A stretch of DNA of 64,000 bases from Rhizobiaceae bacterium (GTDB lineage Bacteria; Pseudomonadota; Alphaproteobacteria; Rhizobiales; Rhizobiaceae): the NCBI GenBank assembly GCA_023953845.1, contig JAMLJC010000001.1:186001-250000 (forward strand), given 5' to 3'. The translations under genes and the position numbers were made by a program. Position 1 is the stretch's first letter, and each line of letters starts with the position of its first letter. This document shows positions 56,726 through 64,000 of the stretch, piece by piece. The notes under the pieces are model-generated. The model was not told where the DNA came from. It worked only from the letters and a program-made list of their open reading frames with translations, and made no database searches.

Positions 56726-58777
56726 TCAGATCCGGATTGCGTATCTTATGCCGTCATAGATCGCGGCGTGGATGTTGCGGGAGGCAACCGCGTCGCCGAT
56801 GCGGAAAAGCGTGTAGGCTGTGGACTGCCTTTGCGGAAATACCTCGCCGCCGTTCACCAGTGCCTCGTAGGCGACCGCACCGAGATTTGCCGAGCCCGGT
56901 TTCAGCGCCAGATACAAATCGTCCAGCGGCTGGGTGCCGTGTTCGACCACGACCTGATCGACCCGCCGCTCCTCGCTCCAACCCTGCGAGAAATCCGAGC
57001 CGAGCGTCGCCACAAGCTTGTTGCCGTCGCGCCGGACCGCGCTGACGCGGGTGTTGATGGTGACGCGTACGCCCTTCTCATGAAAGACCTTCATATACGG
57101 AACGTGGTTCATGCCGCCCATTTCCGGCGCAAAGAAGCGCTCGGGCGAGACGAGTTCCAGCCGCGCGCCGGTATTGGCGATGACTTCCGCAGCGCCCATG
57201 CCCTGATGACCGCCATTGTCGTCGTAAAGCAGAACGTTCTCGGCCGGCTTGACGCTGCCGGACAGGATGTCCCAGCTCGACACGACGAGATCGCCGCCGG
57301 CATCCAGCGGCGGATTTTGCGGCAGTCCGCCAGTGGCGACGATCACGATGTCCGGCTCCAGCGCGGTCACGTCGCCGGCTTCGGCCCAGACATTGTAGCG
57401 GATGTCGACGCCGAGCCGCTCCAGTTCGGCGAGCCGCCAGTCGACGATGCCAATCAGTTCCTTGCGGCGTGGATTCTGGGCGGCAAGCAGGATCTGCCCG
57501 CCGGCCTGGCCGGAAGCTTCCAGCACCGTCACCGAATGGCCGCGCTCGGCCGCCACGCGCGCGGCTTCCAGGCCGGCAGGGCCGGCTCCGACCACGACGA
57601 CCTTCTTCGCAGGGCCGTCCGACCGCGCGATCACATGCGGTATCGTCGCCTCGCGGCCCGTGGCGGCGTTGTGGATGCACAGCGCCTCGCCGCCCTCGTA
57701 GATGCGGTCGAGGCAGTAGGTCGCGCCGACGCAGGGCCGGATGCGGTGCTCCTCGCCGGCCATGACCTTTCTGACGATGTGGGGATCGGCGATATGCGGA
57801 CGGGTCAGGCCAACCATGTCGAGCTTGCCTTCCGCGATCGCATGGCGGGCCGTGGCGACATCCGAGATGCGCGCCGCATGGAAGACCGGGAATTTCGTTG
57901 CCGCGCGTACTTCTCCTGCAAAGTCGAGATGCGGCGCCGAGCGCATGCCGGTGATGGGGATGACGTTCGTCAGCGCGGCGTCCGTCTCGATCGAGCCGCG
58001 GATGATGTTGAGGAAATCGAACTTGCCCGACGCCGCCAGCCGCCGCGCGATCGCGACGCCTTCCTCCTTCGACAAGCCCTTTTCGAAATCTTCGTCGGCG
58101 ACCATGCGGATGCCGACGATGAAATCCGGGCCGACCGCCGCGCGAACGGCATCAATGACCCTGAAGGTGAAACGCAGCCGGTTGTCGAGCGAGCCGCCAT
58201 AGTCGTCGTCGCGATGATTGGTCGCCGGCGACCAGAAGCTGTCCATCAGATGGCCGTAGGACTCGAACTCGATGCCGTCGAGGCCCGCCGCCTGCATGCG
58301 CTGGGCGGCGGACGCATAGTCGGCGACGATGCGATCGATGTCCCAGTCCTCCATCGTCTTGGGGAAGGCGCGATGCGCAGGCTCGCGCATCGGCGAGGCG
58401 CTAAGCACCGGCAGCCAGTCGGCCTTGTTCCAGCCGGTGCGCCGGCCGAGATGGGTGATCTGTATCATCACCTTGCAGTCGTGCTCGTGACAGGCGTCGG
58501 CAAGCTCCCGCATCCACGGCACGATCTCGTCGCGGTAGGCCTGCAGATTGCCGAAGGCGGCCGGGCTGTCTCGGGAAACGAGGGCCGAGCCCGCCGTCAT
58601 GGTCAGCGCCATGCCGCCCTTCGCCTTCTCCGCGTGGTAGAGGCGGTAGCGCTCTTTCGGCAGGCCGTCCTCGGAATAGGCAGGCTCATGGCTCGTCGAC
58701 ATGACGCGGTTCTTCAGCGTCAGGTGCTTGAGCCGGTATGGCTGCAGGAGCGGATCGTTGCGGAGGGAGGCGTTCAT
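56726..58777 (-). CDS. FMN/4Fe-4S NADH:flavin oxidoreductase, dimethylglycine/N-methylproline demethylase-like
   Basis: A 683-residue protein of the trimethylamine-dehydrogenase (TMADH) superfamily. An old-yellow-enzyme TIM barrel with FMN spans 1-345 (LQPYRLKHLTLKNRVMSTSH, MIQITHLGRRTG, FESYGHLMDSFWSPATNHR). A cluster region follows, then a dinucleotide domain with VVVVGAGPAGLEAARVAAERG at 393-413. The cluster Cys pattern is C349, A352, C355, C367, so one of the four usual ligands is Ala. Relatives such as DgcA and StcD demethylate dimethylglycine or N-methylproline. It lies 79 bases downstream of the MttB-like gene in the same direction. Confidence 0.87.
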   Translation of the reverse strand: MNASLRNDPLLQPYRLKHLTLKNRVMSTSHEPAYSEDGLPKERYRLYHAEKAKGGMALTMTAGSALVSRDSPAAFGNLQAYRDEIVPWMRELADACHEHDCKVMIQITHLGRRTGWNKADWLPVLSASPMREPAHRAFPKTMEDWDIDRIVADYASAAQRMQAAGLDGIEFESYGHLMDSFWSPATNHRDDDYGGSLDNRLRFTFRVIDAVRAAVGPDFIVGIRMVADEDFEKGLSKEEGVAIARRLAASGKFDFLNIIRGSIETDAALTNVIPITGMRSAPHLDFAGEVRAATKFPVFHAARISDVATARHAIAEGKLDMVGLTRPHIADPHIVRKVMAGEEHRIRPCVGATYCLDRIYEGGEALCIHNAATGREATIPHVIARSDGPAKKVVVVGAGPAGLEAARVAAERGHSVTVLEASGQAGGQILLAAQNPRRKELIGIVDWRLAELERLGVDIRYNVWAEAGDVTALEPDIVIVATGGLPQNPPLDAGGDLVVSSWDILSGSVKPAENVLLYDDNGGHQGMGAAEVIANTGARLELVSPERFFAPEMGGMNHVPYMKVFHEKGVRVTINTRVSAVRRDGNKLVATLGSDFSQGWSEERRVDQVVVEHGTQPLDDLYLALKPGSANLGAVAYEALVNGGEVFPQRQSTAYTLFRIGDAVASRNIHAAIYDGIRYAIRI

Positions 58778-58856
58778 GCCGGCGTCCGCCCGTGAATGAT
58801 GTGAGGGGTTGCGGTCATCATGCCTCGTGATATCTCGTCACTGGGTCGATCGCTGC

Positions 58857-60416
58857 TCAGTTCACGGTATCCGGCAGCCTTTCCTCGCGCAACGCGATGA
58901 AGTCGCGCAGGCCGTCGGCGATGCCCTCGTCGAGCTTCGGCTCCTGATAGTCCTGAAGCATGTTGCGGGCTTTCTCGCGGCCCCGCGTGTCATGGTCCTT
59001 GGCGCCTTCCGCGGACCATTGCTCGAAAGAGTTGAAATCCATCAGCGTCGGCATGAAGAAAGCCGTTTCGAAGTGCTCGAGCGTATGCTGCGTGCCGAGG
59101 AAGTGCCCCTGCGGCCCAACCTCGCGAACCGCCGCCATGGCATCCTTGAAGTCGTCGAAGGACAGCCCGCCTGCATATTTGTACCAGCCCACCAGCTGTT
59201 CGCAGTCGGTGGCGAACTTGGAATAGCCGCAGGTCAGGCCGGCCTCCAGCCACCCTGCCGAATGCCAGATGTAGTTGGCCCCGGAGAGGATGGCGGCATG
59301 CATCAGCATGTTCGACTCGTAGCCCGCCTGCGCGTCGTTCAGCTTCGAGCCGACATGGAAGCCGGAGGTACGCCAGGGCAGCCGGTATTTCCGCGCCAGC
59401 GCACCCATCACATACATCATTTGCGCGGCTTCCGGCGTCCCGCCCATGGGGGCGCCGGTCTTCATGTCGACGGTGACCATGAACTGCCCGTAGATCTGCG
59501 GCGAGCCCGGCCGGATCAGCTGGGTGAAGGCGACGCCGGCAAGCGCCTCCGCATTGACCTGCGCGATGGCGCCGACCGCCGACGCCGGGGTCGAGGCGCC
59601 GCACAGCGCGAAGGGCGCCAGGATGAGCGGCTGGTTGTGACGCGCATAGACCTTCATCGCGTCGAGCATTGTGGCGTCCCACACCAGCGGCGAGTTGCAG
59701 TTGGTGATCGACACGAGCACCGGATTGTCCCTGACGTAATCCTCGCCGAAGACGATGCCGGCCATCGCCATCGTGTCCTCGGCCCGGTCCTTAGACGTGA
59801 CGATGCCCATGAAGGGCTTGTCGGAATGCTTCAGCGCCGAATGGATGATGTGGAGATGGCGTTTCGGGACCGCGATCTCCATCGGTTCGCAGATGATCGA
59901 GCTGGACGAATGGAGCGCCGGGGCCATGTAGGCCAGCTTGTGGAAATTGTTCAGGTCCTCGAGCGTGCCGTAGCGCCGGTTGTTGTCGAGGTCGCGCACA
60001 TAGGGCGCGCCGTACATGGGTACGAACACGGAGTTCCTGCCGCCGACCTGCACCGAGCGTTCGGGATTGCGGGCGTTGAGCGTGAATTCGGCCGGCACCT
60101 TGGACACCAGATCCATCAGCAGCGCGCGGTCGAAGCGCACCCTCGTGCCGGAGACGTCGGCTCCGGCCTGCTTCCACATGGCGATGGCTTCGTCGTCGCG
60201 GAACTCGCATCCGACATCCTCCAGGATGCTCAGCGACTCGTTGTGGATCAGCTCGACCGCTTCGTCGGGTACGATCTCGTAGACCGGTATCTTGCGGACC
60301 AGGGTCGGGAAGGAGGTCATGGCCGCGCCACGAAGCGCCTTGCGGCCGACCCGACCGCCGCCGCGGCGGCTGGTCCCCGCAGTTTCCGGTGTGCTGGCAG
60401 TGCTCGCTGTGCTCAT
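58857..60416 (-). CDS. MttB-superfamily (trimethylamine/glycine-betaine) methyltransferase, non-pyrrolysine
   Basis: A 519-residue cobamide-dependent methyltransferase homologue. The barrel begins after a Ser/Thr/Gly/Arg-rich 30-residue leader (PVYEIVPDEAVELIHNESLS, ILEDVGCEF), with HSSSSIICEPMEI, GASTPASAVGAIAQVNAEA and the C-terminal HFLGTQHTLEHFETAFFMP all typical. The frame has no TAG, so it is a non-Pyl member like the glycine-betaine methyltransferase MtgB. The corrinoid protein and the methyltetrahydrofolate transferase are not in the window. The start overlaps the stop of the upstream LysR gene by 4 bases (ATGA), so both are co-translated. It probably demethylates a quaternary or tertiary amine. 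Confidence 0.88.
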   Translation of the reverse strand: MSTASTASTPETAGTSRRGGGRVGRKALRGAAMTSFPTLVRKIPVYEIVPDEAVELIHNESLSILEDVGCEFRDDEAIAMWKQAGADVSGTRVRFDRALLMDLVSKVPAEFTLNARNPERSVQVGGRNSVFVPMYGAPYVRDLDNNRRYGTLEDLNNFHKLAYMAPALHSSSSIICEPMEIAVPKRHLHIIHSALKHSDKPFMGIVTSKDRAEDTMAMAGIVFGEDYVRDNPVLVSITNCNSPLVWDATMLDAMKVYARHNQPLILAPFALCGASTPASAVGAIAQVNAEALAGVAFTQLIRPGSPQIYGQFMVTVDMKTGAPMGGTPEAAQMMYVMGALARKYRLPWRTSGFHVGSKLNDAQAGYESNMLMHAAILSGANYIWHSAGWLEAGLTCGYSKFATDCEQLVGWYKYAGGLSFDDFKDAMAAVREVGPQGHFLGTQHTLEHFETAFFMPTLMDFNSFEQWSAEGAKDHDTRGREKARNMLQDYQEPKLDEGIADGLRDFIALREERLPDTVN

Positions 60417-61396
60417 GCTGGCTCTCCCTTGATCTTAGGAGAGCGCCTGCGAGCCGGTTCTTCAAGCGAAATAGGAAGTCGGCTCGCTTGAGCTGAACTC
60501 AACGATCCAAGGGAGAGCAGCCAGTCCCTCAGCATGGCCGCATGGGGGCTGAGCGGCCGTCGCGCGCTCCACGTCACGAAGTAGGATTGCGGCGCGGCGA
60601 TTTCTGTCTTCGTCACCCGGACAAGGTTGCCTGCCTCGATCAGGGGCGCCACCAGGCTTTCCCAGCCAAGCGCCACGCCCTGTCCGCTGCGCGCCGCCTG
60701 CAGGGCGATGACGTAGCTGTTGAAGCGCCGCACATTGACGCGGCGATCCGGATGGCCGATCGCGCTGAGGAACTCTCCCCAGGTCGTCCACGTCCAGTCG
60801 ATGCCTTCGACCGAAAGGAGCTGCAATTGCATGAGGTCCGACACCGAGCTCACCGGATAGGCTTTGGCGAAAGCCGGACTCGCCACCGGAAAGATCCGGT
60901 CGTCATAAAGCTTGGCTGACTGCTCGTCCGGCCATTCGCCATCGCCGTAGCGGATACGCAGATCGACGTCGGGGCGATCGAGACCGCGCGGGTGATCGGA
61001 AATCACATGGTCGACCACGATATCCGGGTTGCGGTTCCAGAAGGCGCCCATGCGCGGCATCAGCCACAGATGCGCCATCGCCATGGTGCTGCCGATGGTG
61101 ACATTCGCCTGCCTGCCGAAGGACTTTATCTGGCGGAACGTCGCCGCCATCCTTTCGAAGCTCTCCCGCAGGGCCGCAGCCAGCGTTTCGCCTTCGCGGG
61201 TGAGCTCGACCGCGCGATGCCTGCGCACGAACAGCGGACTGCCGAGCTCCTCCTCCAGCATGCGGACCGAGCGCGAGACGGCGCCGGTCGTGACGTTGAG
61301 CTCCTCGGCCGCCTTCGTCAGGCTGAGATGGCGTGCTGCTGCCTCGAAGGCGGCGAGCGCGCTGAGCGAGGGTAGGCTATAGTACCTGCGAACCAT
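60413..61396 (-). CDS. LysR-family regulator (GcvA-like) of the methylated-amine cluster
   Basis: A 327-residue regulator. The HTH at residues 8-66 (PSLSALAAFEAAARHLSLTK, then TTGAVSRSVRMLEEELGSPL) is followed by a substrate-binding domain with the GcvA-like stretch VDLRIRYGDGEWPDEQSAKL. The gene overlaps the MttB-like start by 4 bases, so unusually the regulator is the first gene of the operon it presumably controls. It is divergent from the second flavoprotein gene with 223 bases of shared promoter space, so it could govern both arms. Its ligand is probably the methylated amine or betaine itself; this is inferred. Confidence 0.88.
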   Translation of the reverse strand: MVRRYYSLPSLSALAAFEAAARHLSLTKAAEELNVTTGAVSRSVRMLEEELGSPLFVRRHRAVELTREGETLAAALRESFERMAATFRQIKSFGRQANVTIGSTMAMAHLWLMPRMGAFWNRNPDIVVDHVISDHPRGLDRPDVDLRIRYGDGEWPDEQSAKLYDDRIFPVASPAFAKAYPVSSVSDLMQLQLLSVEGIDWTWTTWGEFLSAIGHPDRRVNVRRFNSYVIALQAARSGQGVALGWESLVAPLIEAGNLVRVTKTEIAAPQSYFVTWSARRPLSPHAAMLRDWLLSLGSLSSAQASRLPISLEEPARRRSPKIKGEPA

Positions 61397-61619
61397 GCTG
61401 TTGCTTTCCGCACCGCATGCCGGACCTCAACCTACAACGACATGCGGCTCGATGTCTTGGTTGCCTGTGGCTCAATCGCAGAGGAATTTCATTCATCTTG
61501 ACTATTAGCCTCCACTGACCGTCGATGTGCAACTGCCGTCTTCCGCAACGGAGACGGCTCCGCCGCAGGTACCAGAACGCGCTCATGGCCCCGGGCCTGG
61601 CGCCTTGAGGGAGGGGGCA

Positions 61620-63602
61620 GTGTCCGACCGGATTTTCAAACGGCTTTTCACGCCGATCCAGTTGCGGGGAAAAACCCTTCGCAATCGCATCGTCTTCGGC
61701 GCGCATACGGCGAACATGGCGGTGGAAGGCCTGCCGACCGAGCGGCATGTCGGCTACTACGCCGAGCGCGCAATCGGCGGCGCGGCCATGATCGTCGTCG
61801 AGCCGATGCCGGTGCATCAGGCAGCCGTGCTGACGCGCGGCAATTTCCGCCCCGCCGACGACAGCGTCATCCCGCATTTCCGCAAGGTGACGGAGGCGAT
61901 CCGGGGTAACGGCGCCGTGGCGATCCAGCAACTCTACCATGTCGGCCAGCATGCGGATGCCGACAACTCGTTCCACCCGGGCTGGTCGCCGTCCGGCTTG
62001 CCGAGCTACCACGATTCCGACGGCTCCCACGCAATGACGGAGCGCGAGATAGAGGAGACGATCGACGGCTTCGTCCAGGCGGCGCGGCGCTGCCGCGAGG
62101 CCGGGTTCGACGGCGTCGAGGTGTGGGCCGCCTATCATTCCATGCTCGACCAGTTCTGGACGCCGTGGTCCAACCGCCGCGCCGACCGCTGGGGCGGCAA
62201 TCTCGAAAACAGGACGCGCATGAGCCGGGAGGTGATGACCCGCATCCGCCGGGAGTGCGGCGAAGACTTCATCATCGGGCTGGCCATTAACGACGAACCG
62301 GAAGTCGCGGTCGCGCTCAAGCGGGAGGCGCTGGCGGAGATCGTGGATATTCACGACCGCGACCACCTGATGGACTATGTCACCTGCGGCTCCGGTTCGT
62401 ATTTCGACTTCTACAAGATCATGCCGACCTTCATGTATCCGGAAAAGCTCGGCGCGGACCTTGCCTCGGTTTTGAAGTCCACCGTGCGCCATGCACTGGT
62501 CACCGCGGAAAGCCATATCCGCACGCCCGAGAATGCCGAGGGCGTGCTCCGCGAAGGGCATGCCGACCTCGTTTCGATCGTGCGCGGACAGATCGCCGAT
62601 CCGCATCTGGCGGTGAAGGCGGAGGCGGGACGAGCGGAGGACATTCGCGGCTGCCTGTCCTGCAACCAGATGTGCTGGGGCAGGCGCTCGCGCGATTACT
62701 GGATAAGCTGCGTGATCAACCCATCCGCCGGCCGCGAATGGGAATGGGGCGGTGACCGGTTCACGCGGGCCGAAAAACCGAAACGGGTTTTCGTCGTGGG
62801 CGGCGGCCCGGCAGGCCTCGAGGCGGCACGCGTCGCTGCGGAGCGCGGCCATCGCGTCATACTGGCCGAAGCCTCGGAGCGGCTCGGCGGACAGTTTCGG
62901 CTCGCAGGCATGCAGCCGCGCCGGTCGCAGATCCTTGACCTGATCGACTGGTACGAACGGCAGCTCGGACAGTTGCAGGTCGAAGTGCGGCTTGGAAGTT
63001 ATGCAGAGGCTGACGATGTCGAACGGGAGAGCGTCGACCATGTGATCGTCGCGACCGGGTCGCTGCCTCCCGACGGAGCATTCCAGCGAGCTTTGCCCCA
63101 GTTCGACACGATACCCGGCGGCGGGCCGGTGCTTTCCGCCGAAGCCGTCATGGCGCGCGAGGCGCGGCCGGGACAGCGCGTGCTGCTTCTGGACGACGGA
63201 GGCAACTGGAAAGGCTGCGGCACGGCCTGGAAACTCGCCGAGGACGGCCATGACGTGACGATCGTCACGCCCGACGCGCTGGTCGGCAAGGAGCTTCAGC
63301 GGATGGCGGTGGATGCGCCCTTGCGTCGAGCTCTCGCCCGGTCGGGCGTGCGTTTCATGACGGAAAGCGCAGTCGTCCGCTGGGACGGCAAGCGGGCGAC
63401 GATCACGTCGCTTCTCGATGGAAACGAACAGACGGTCGAGGCGGATTCGCTGGTCTTCGCGACCACCAACAGGGCGGAAGACAGCCTCCCGGTCGAGCTG
63501 GAAAGGCGCGGCATTGCGTATTCGGCCATAGGCGACTGCACCGCCTCGCGCCAGGCGGCCTACGCCTTCCACGATGGCCGCAAGATTGCATTGGAACTAT
63601 AG
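61620..63602 (+). CDS. second FMN/4Fe-4S NADH:flavin oxidoreductase, TMADH/DgcA-like
   Basis: A 660-residue TMADH-superfamily protein on the opposite strand. It has an FMN barrel at 1-340 (FTPIQLRGKTLRNRIVFGAH, QQLYHVGQHAD, WAAYHSMLDQFWTPWSNRRA). A complete 4Fe-4S set C345, C348, C352, C364 follows (GCLSCNQMCWG). The FAD/NAD-like domain starts at RVFVVGGGPAGLEAARVAAE. The start is GTG at 61620 with GGAGGGGG just ahead; no conserved residues precede it. With all four Cys it contrasts with its divergent partner at 56726-58777. The two differ enough to act on different methylated substrates or successive steps. A product hand-off is inferred. Confidence 0.87.
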   Translation: MSDRIFKRLFTPIQLRGKTLRNRIVFGAHTANMAVEGLPTERHVGYYAERAIGGAAMIVVEPMPVHQAAVLTRGNFRPADDSVIPHFRKVTEAIRGNGAVAIQQLYHVGQHADADNSFHPGWSPSGLPSYHDSDGSHAMTEREIEETIDGFVQAARRCREAGFDGVEVWAAYHSMLDQFWTPWSNRRADRWGGNLENRTRMSREVMTRIRRECGEDFIIGLAINDEPEVAVALKREALAEIVDIHDRDHLMDYVTCGSGSYFDFYKIMPTFMYPEKLGADLASVLKSTVRHALVTAESHIRTPENAEGVLREGHADLVSIVRGQIADPHLAVKAEAGRAEDIRGCLSCNQMCWGRRSRDYWISCVINPSAGREWEWGGDRFTRAEKPKRVFVVGGGPAGLEAARVAAERGHRVILAEASERLGGQFRLAGMQPRRSQILDLIDWYERQLGQLQVEVRLGSYAEADDVERESVDHVIVATGSLPPDGAFQRALPQFDTIPGGGPVLSAEAVMAREARPGQRVLLLDDGGNWKGCGTAWKLAEDGHDVTIVTPDALVGKELQRMAVDAPLRRALARSGVRFMTESAVVRWDGKRATITSLLDGNEQTVEADSLVFATTNRAEDSLPVELERRGIAYSAIGDCTASRQAAYAFHDGRKIALEL

Positions 63603-63655
63603 CGGAGCAAATCCTGCTCCTACCTTTCCGTGCTGCGATGTCGAAATCCGCTATC

Positions 63656-63870
63656 TCAGGGTTCCCGACCCCGGTGCTCGTGAGACAGCCCGCAATACGC
63701 CGCAGCGACTCCGGCGCCGGCAGCTATGCGACCTCCCGCATCGTCGATCCCTGCGACGATCACATTCGCCCCGTCTCCAGCAAAGCGCCGGCAATTGCCC
63801 GGCCAATGCCTGACGTTCCAATGATAACGGCCGTGCGGACATCAACCATCGGAGCGGCCGGCGCGCTCAT
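63656..63870 (-). pseudogene. SDR N-terminal remnant with frameshift
   Basis: From the ATG at 63868-63870 the minus strand reads a Rossmann start (VRTAVIIGTSGIGRAIAGAL, LETG). After a one-base slip at about 63765-63773, in a run of G, it reads ANVIVAGIDDAGGRIAAGAG before a TGA at 63656-63658. It resembles the first ~60 residues of an SDR dehydrogenase, and the remaining ~190 residues are absent. It is probably a decayed gene left beside the catabolic cluster. Confidence 0.65.
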
Positions 63871-63952
63871 GGTGCCTCAATCACGCTCAAGCCGACAAAT
63901 CCCATCCTTATACCCGACACTTCCCCAAACATCGCTTGCGATTCAAGATTGC

Positions 63953-63975
63953 TGTATGATATAAGACATCATACA
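63953..63975. promoter_or_regulatory. GntR-type operator-like palindrome
   Basis: TGTATGAT (63953-63960) and ATCATACA (63968-63975) are perfect inverted repeats around a 7-base spacer, followed by an A/T-rich tract. The shape resembles operators of FadR/FCD-group GntR regulators. It may belong to a gene beyond the right edge or to the decayed SDR gene. No coding frame was seen in 63871-64000. Confidence 0.45.
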
Positions 63976-64000
63976 AATTTTAATCCGCAATCTCTCAGCG

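Overview
The window is high-G+C alphaproteobacterial chromosome, most likely from the order Hyphomicrobiales (Rhizobiales) and perhaps the Phyllobacteriaceae (Mesorhizobium/Nitratireductor-like). The evidence is a CpdR-type response regulator, a Brucella Omp10-like lipoprotein, homospermidine synthase, an MmgR/suhB-family small RNA, a ROSE-like RNA thermometer with an RpoH-like promoter on hsp20, and a dedicated IMPase-type HisN. Every assignment comes from reading the sequence and from family knowledge; no database search was run.

Layout: 1-9.1 kb holds a LysR regulator cut by the window edge, a DUF1007 + NicO nickel/cobalt export pair, a degenerate peptide deformylase, D-erythronate dehydrogenase, an SDR, a His-rich CDF transporter, a GNAT acetyltransferase, a class I aminotransferase and a second SDR. 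9.1-18.5 kb holds a DUF533 protein, the tRNA hydroxylase TrhO, a phage-type muramidase, KDPG aldolase, a DUF882 exported protein, a sigma-54 response regulator and PepF. 18.6-25.4 kb holds pabB/pabC, a toxin-antitoxin pair translationally coupled to a DUF3445 (HODM-type) demethylase gene, homospermidine synthase, an Omp10-like lipoprotein and a PaaK-like ligase. 25.5-38 kb is mostly envelope and housekeeping: a 5'-nucleotidase with LysM, ferrochelatase, an FAD oxidoreductase, SPFH/NfeD, KdsD, an outer-membrane barrel, GalU, an MltB-type transglycosylase and an SGNH-like protein. 38-51.6 kb holds gltD/gltB, threonine aldolase, Ddl, Hsp20, an alpha/beta hydrolase, HisN, the sRNA, N-formylglutamate amidohydrolase and CpdR.

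A tRNA-Val gene (51.73 kb) marks the left side of a small accessory patch (51.8-54.9 kb). The patch holds a broken reading frame and a peptidoglycan-binding/DUF3289-like gene split by an intact IS3-family element. Its 26-bp terminal repeats are identical and its target duplication is GTT, and removing the element restores one continuous reading frame. Right of the patch, 55.0-63.6 kb, is a coherent methylated-amine or betaine catabolic cluster. It has a Tat-exported substrate-binding protein without its transporter, two TMADH/dimethylglycine-dehydrogenase-like flavoproteins, an MttB-superfamily methyltransferase without pyrrolysine, and a LysR regulator. The window closes with a frameshifted SDR remnant and a GntR-like palindrome.

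The strongest leads are the methylated-amine cluster, the TA-demethylase operon, the MmgR-type sRNA with a candidate PhaR site in its promoter, the hsp20 RNA thermometer, and several genes whose catalytic residues or C-termini are altered.
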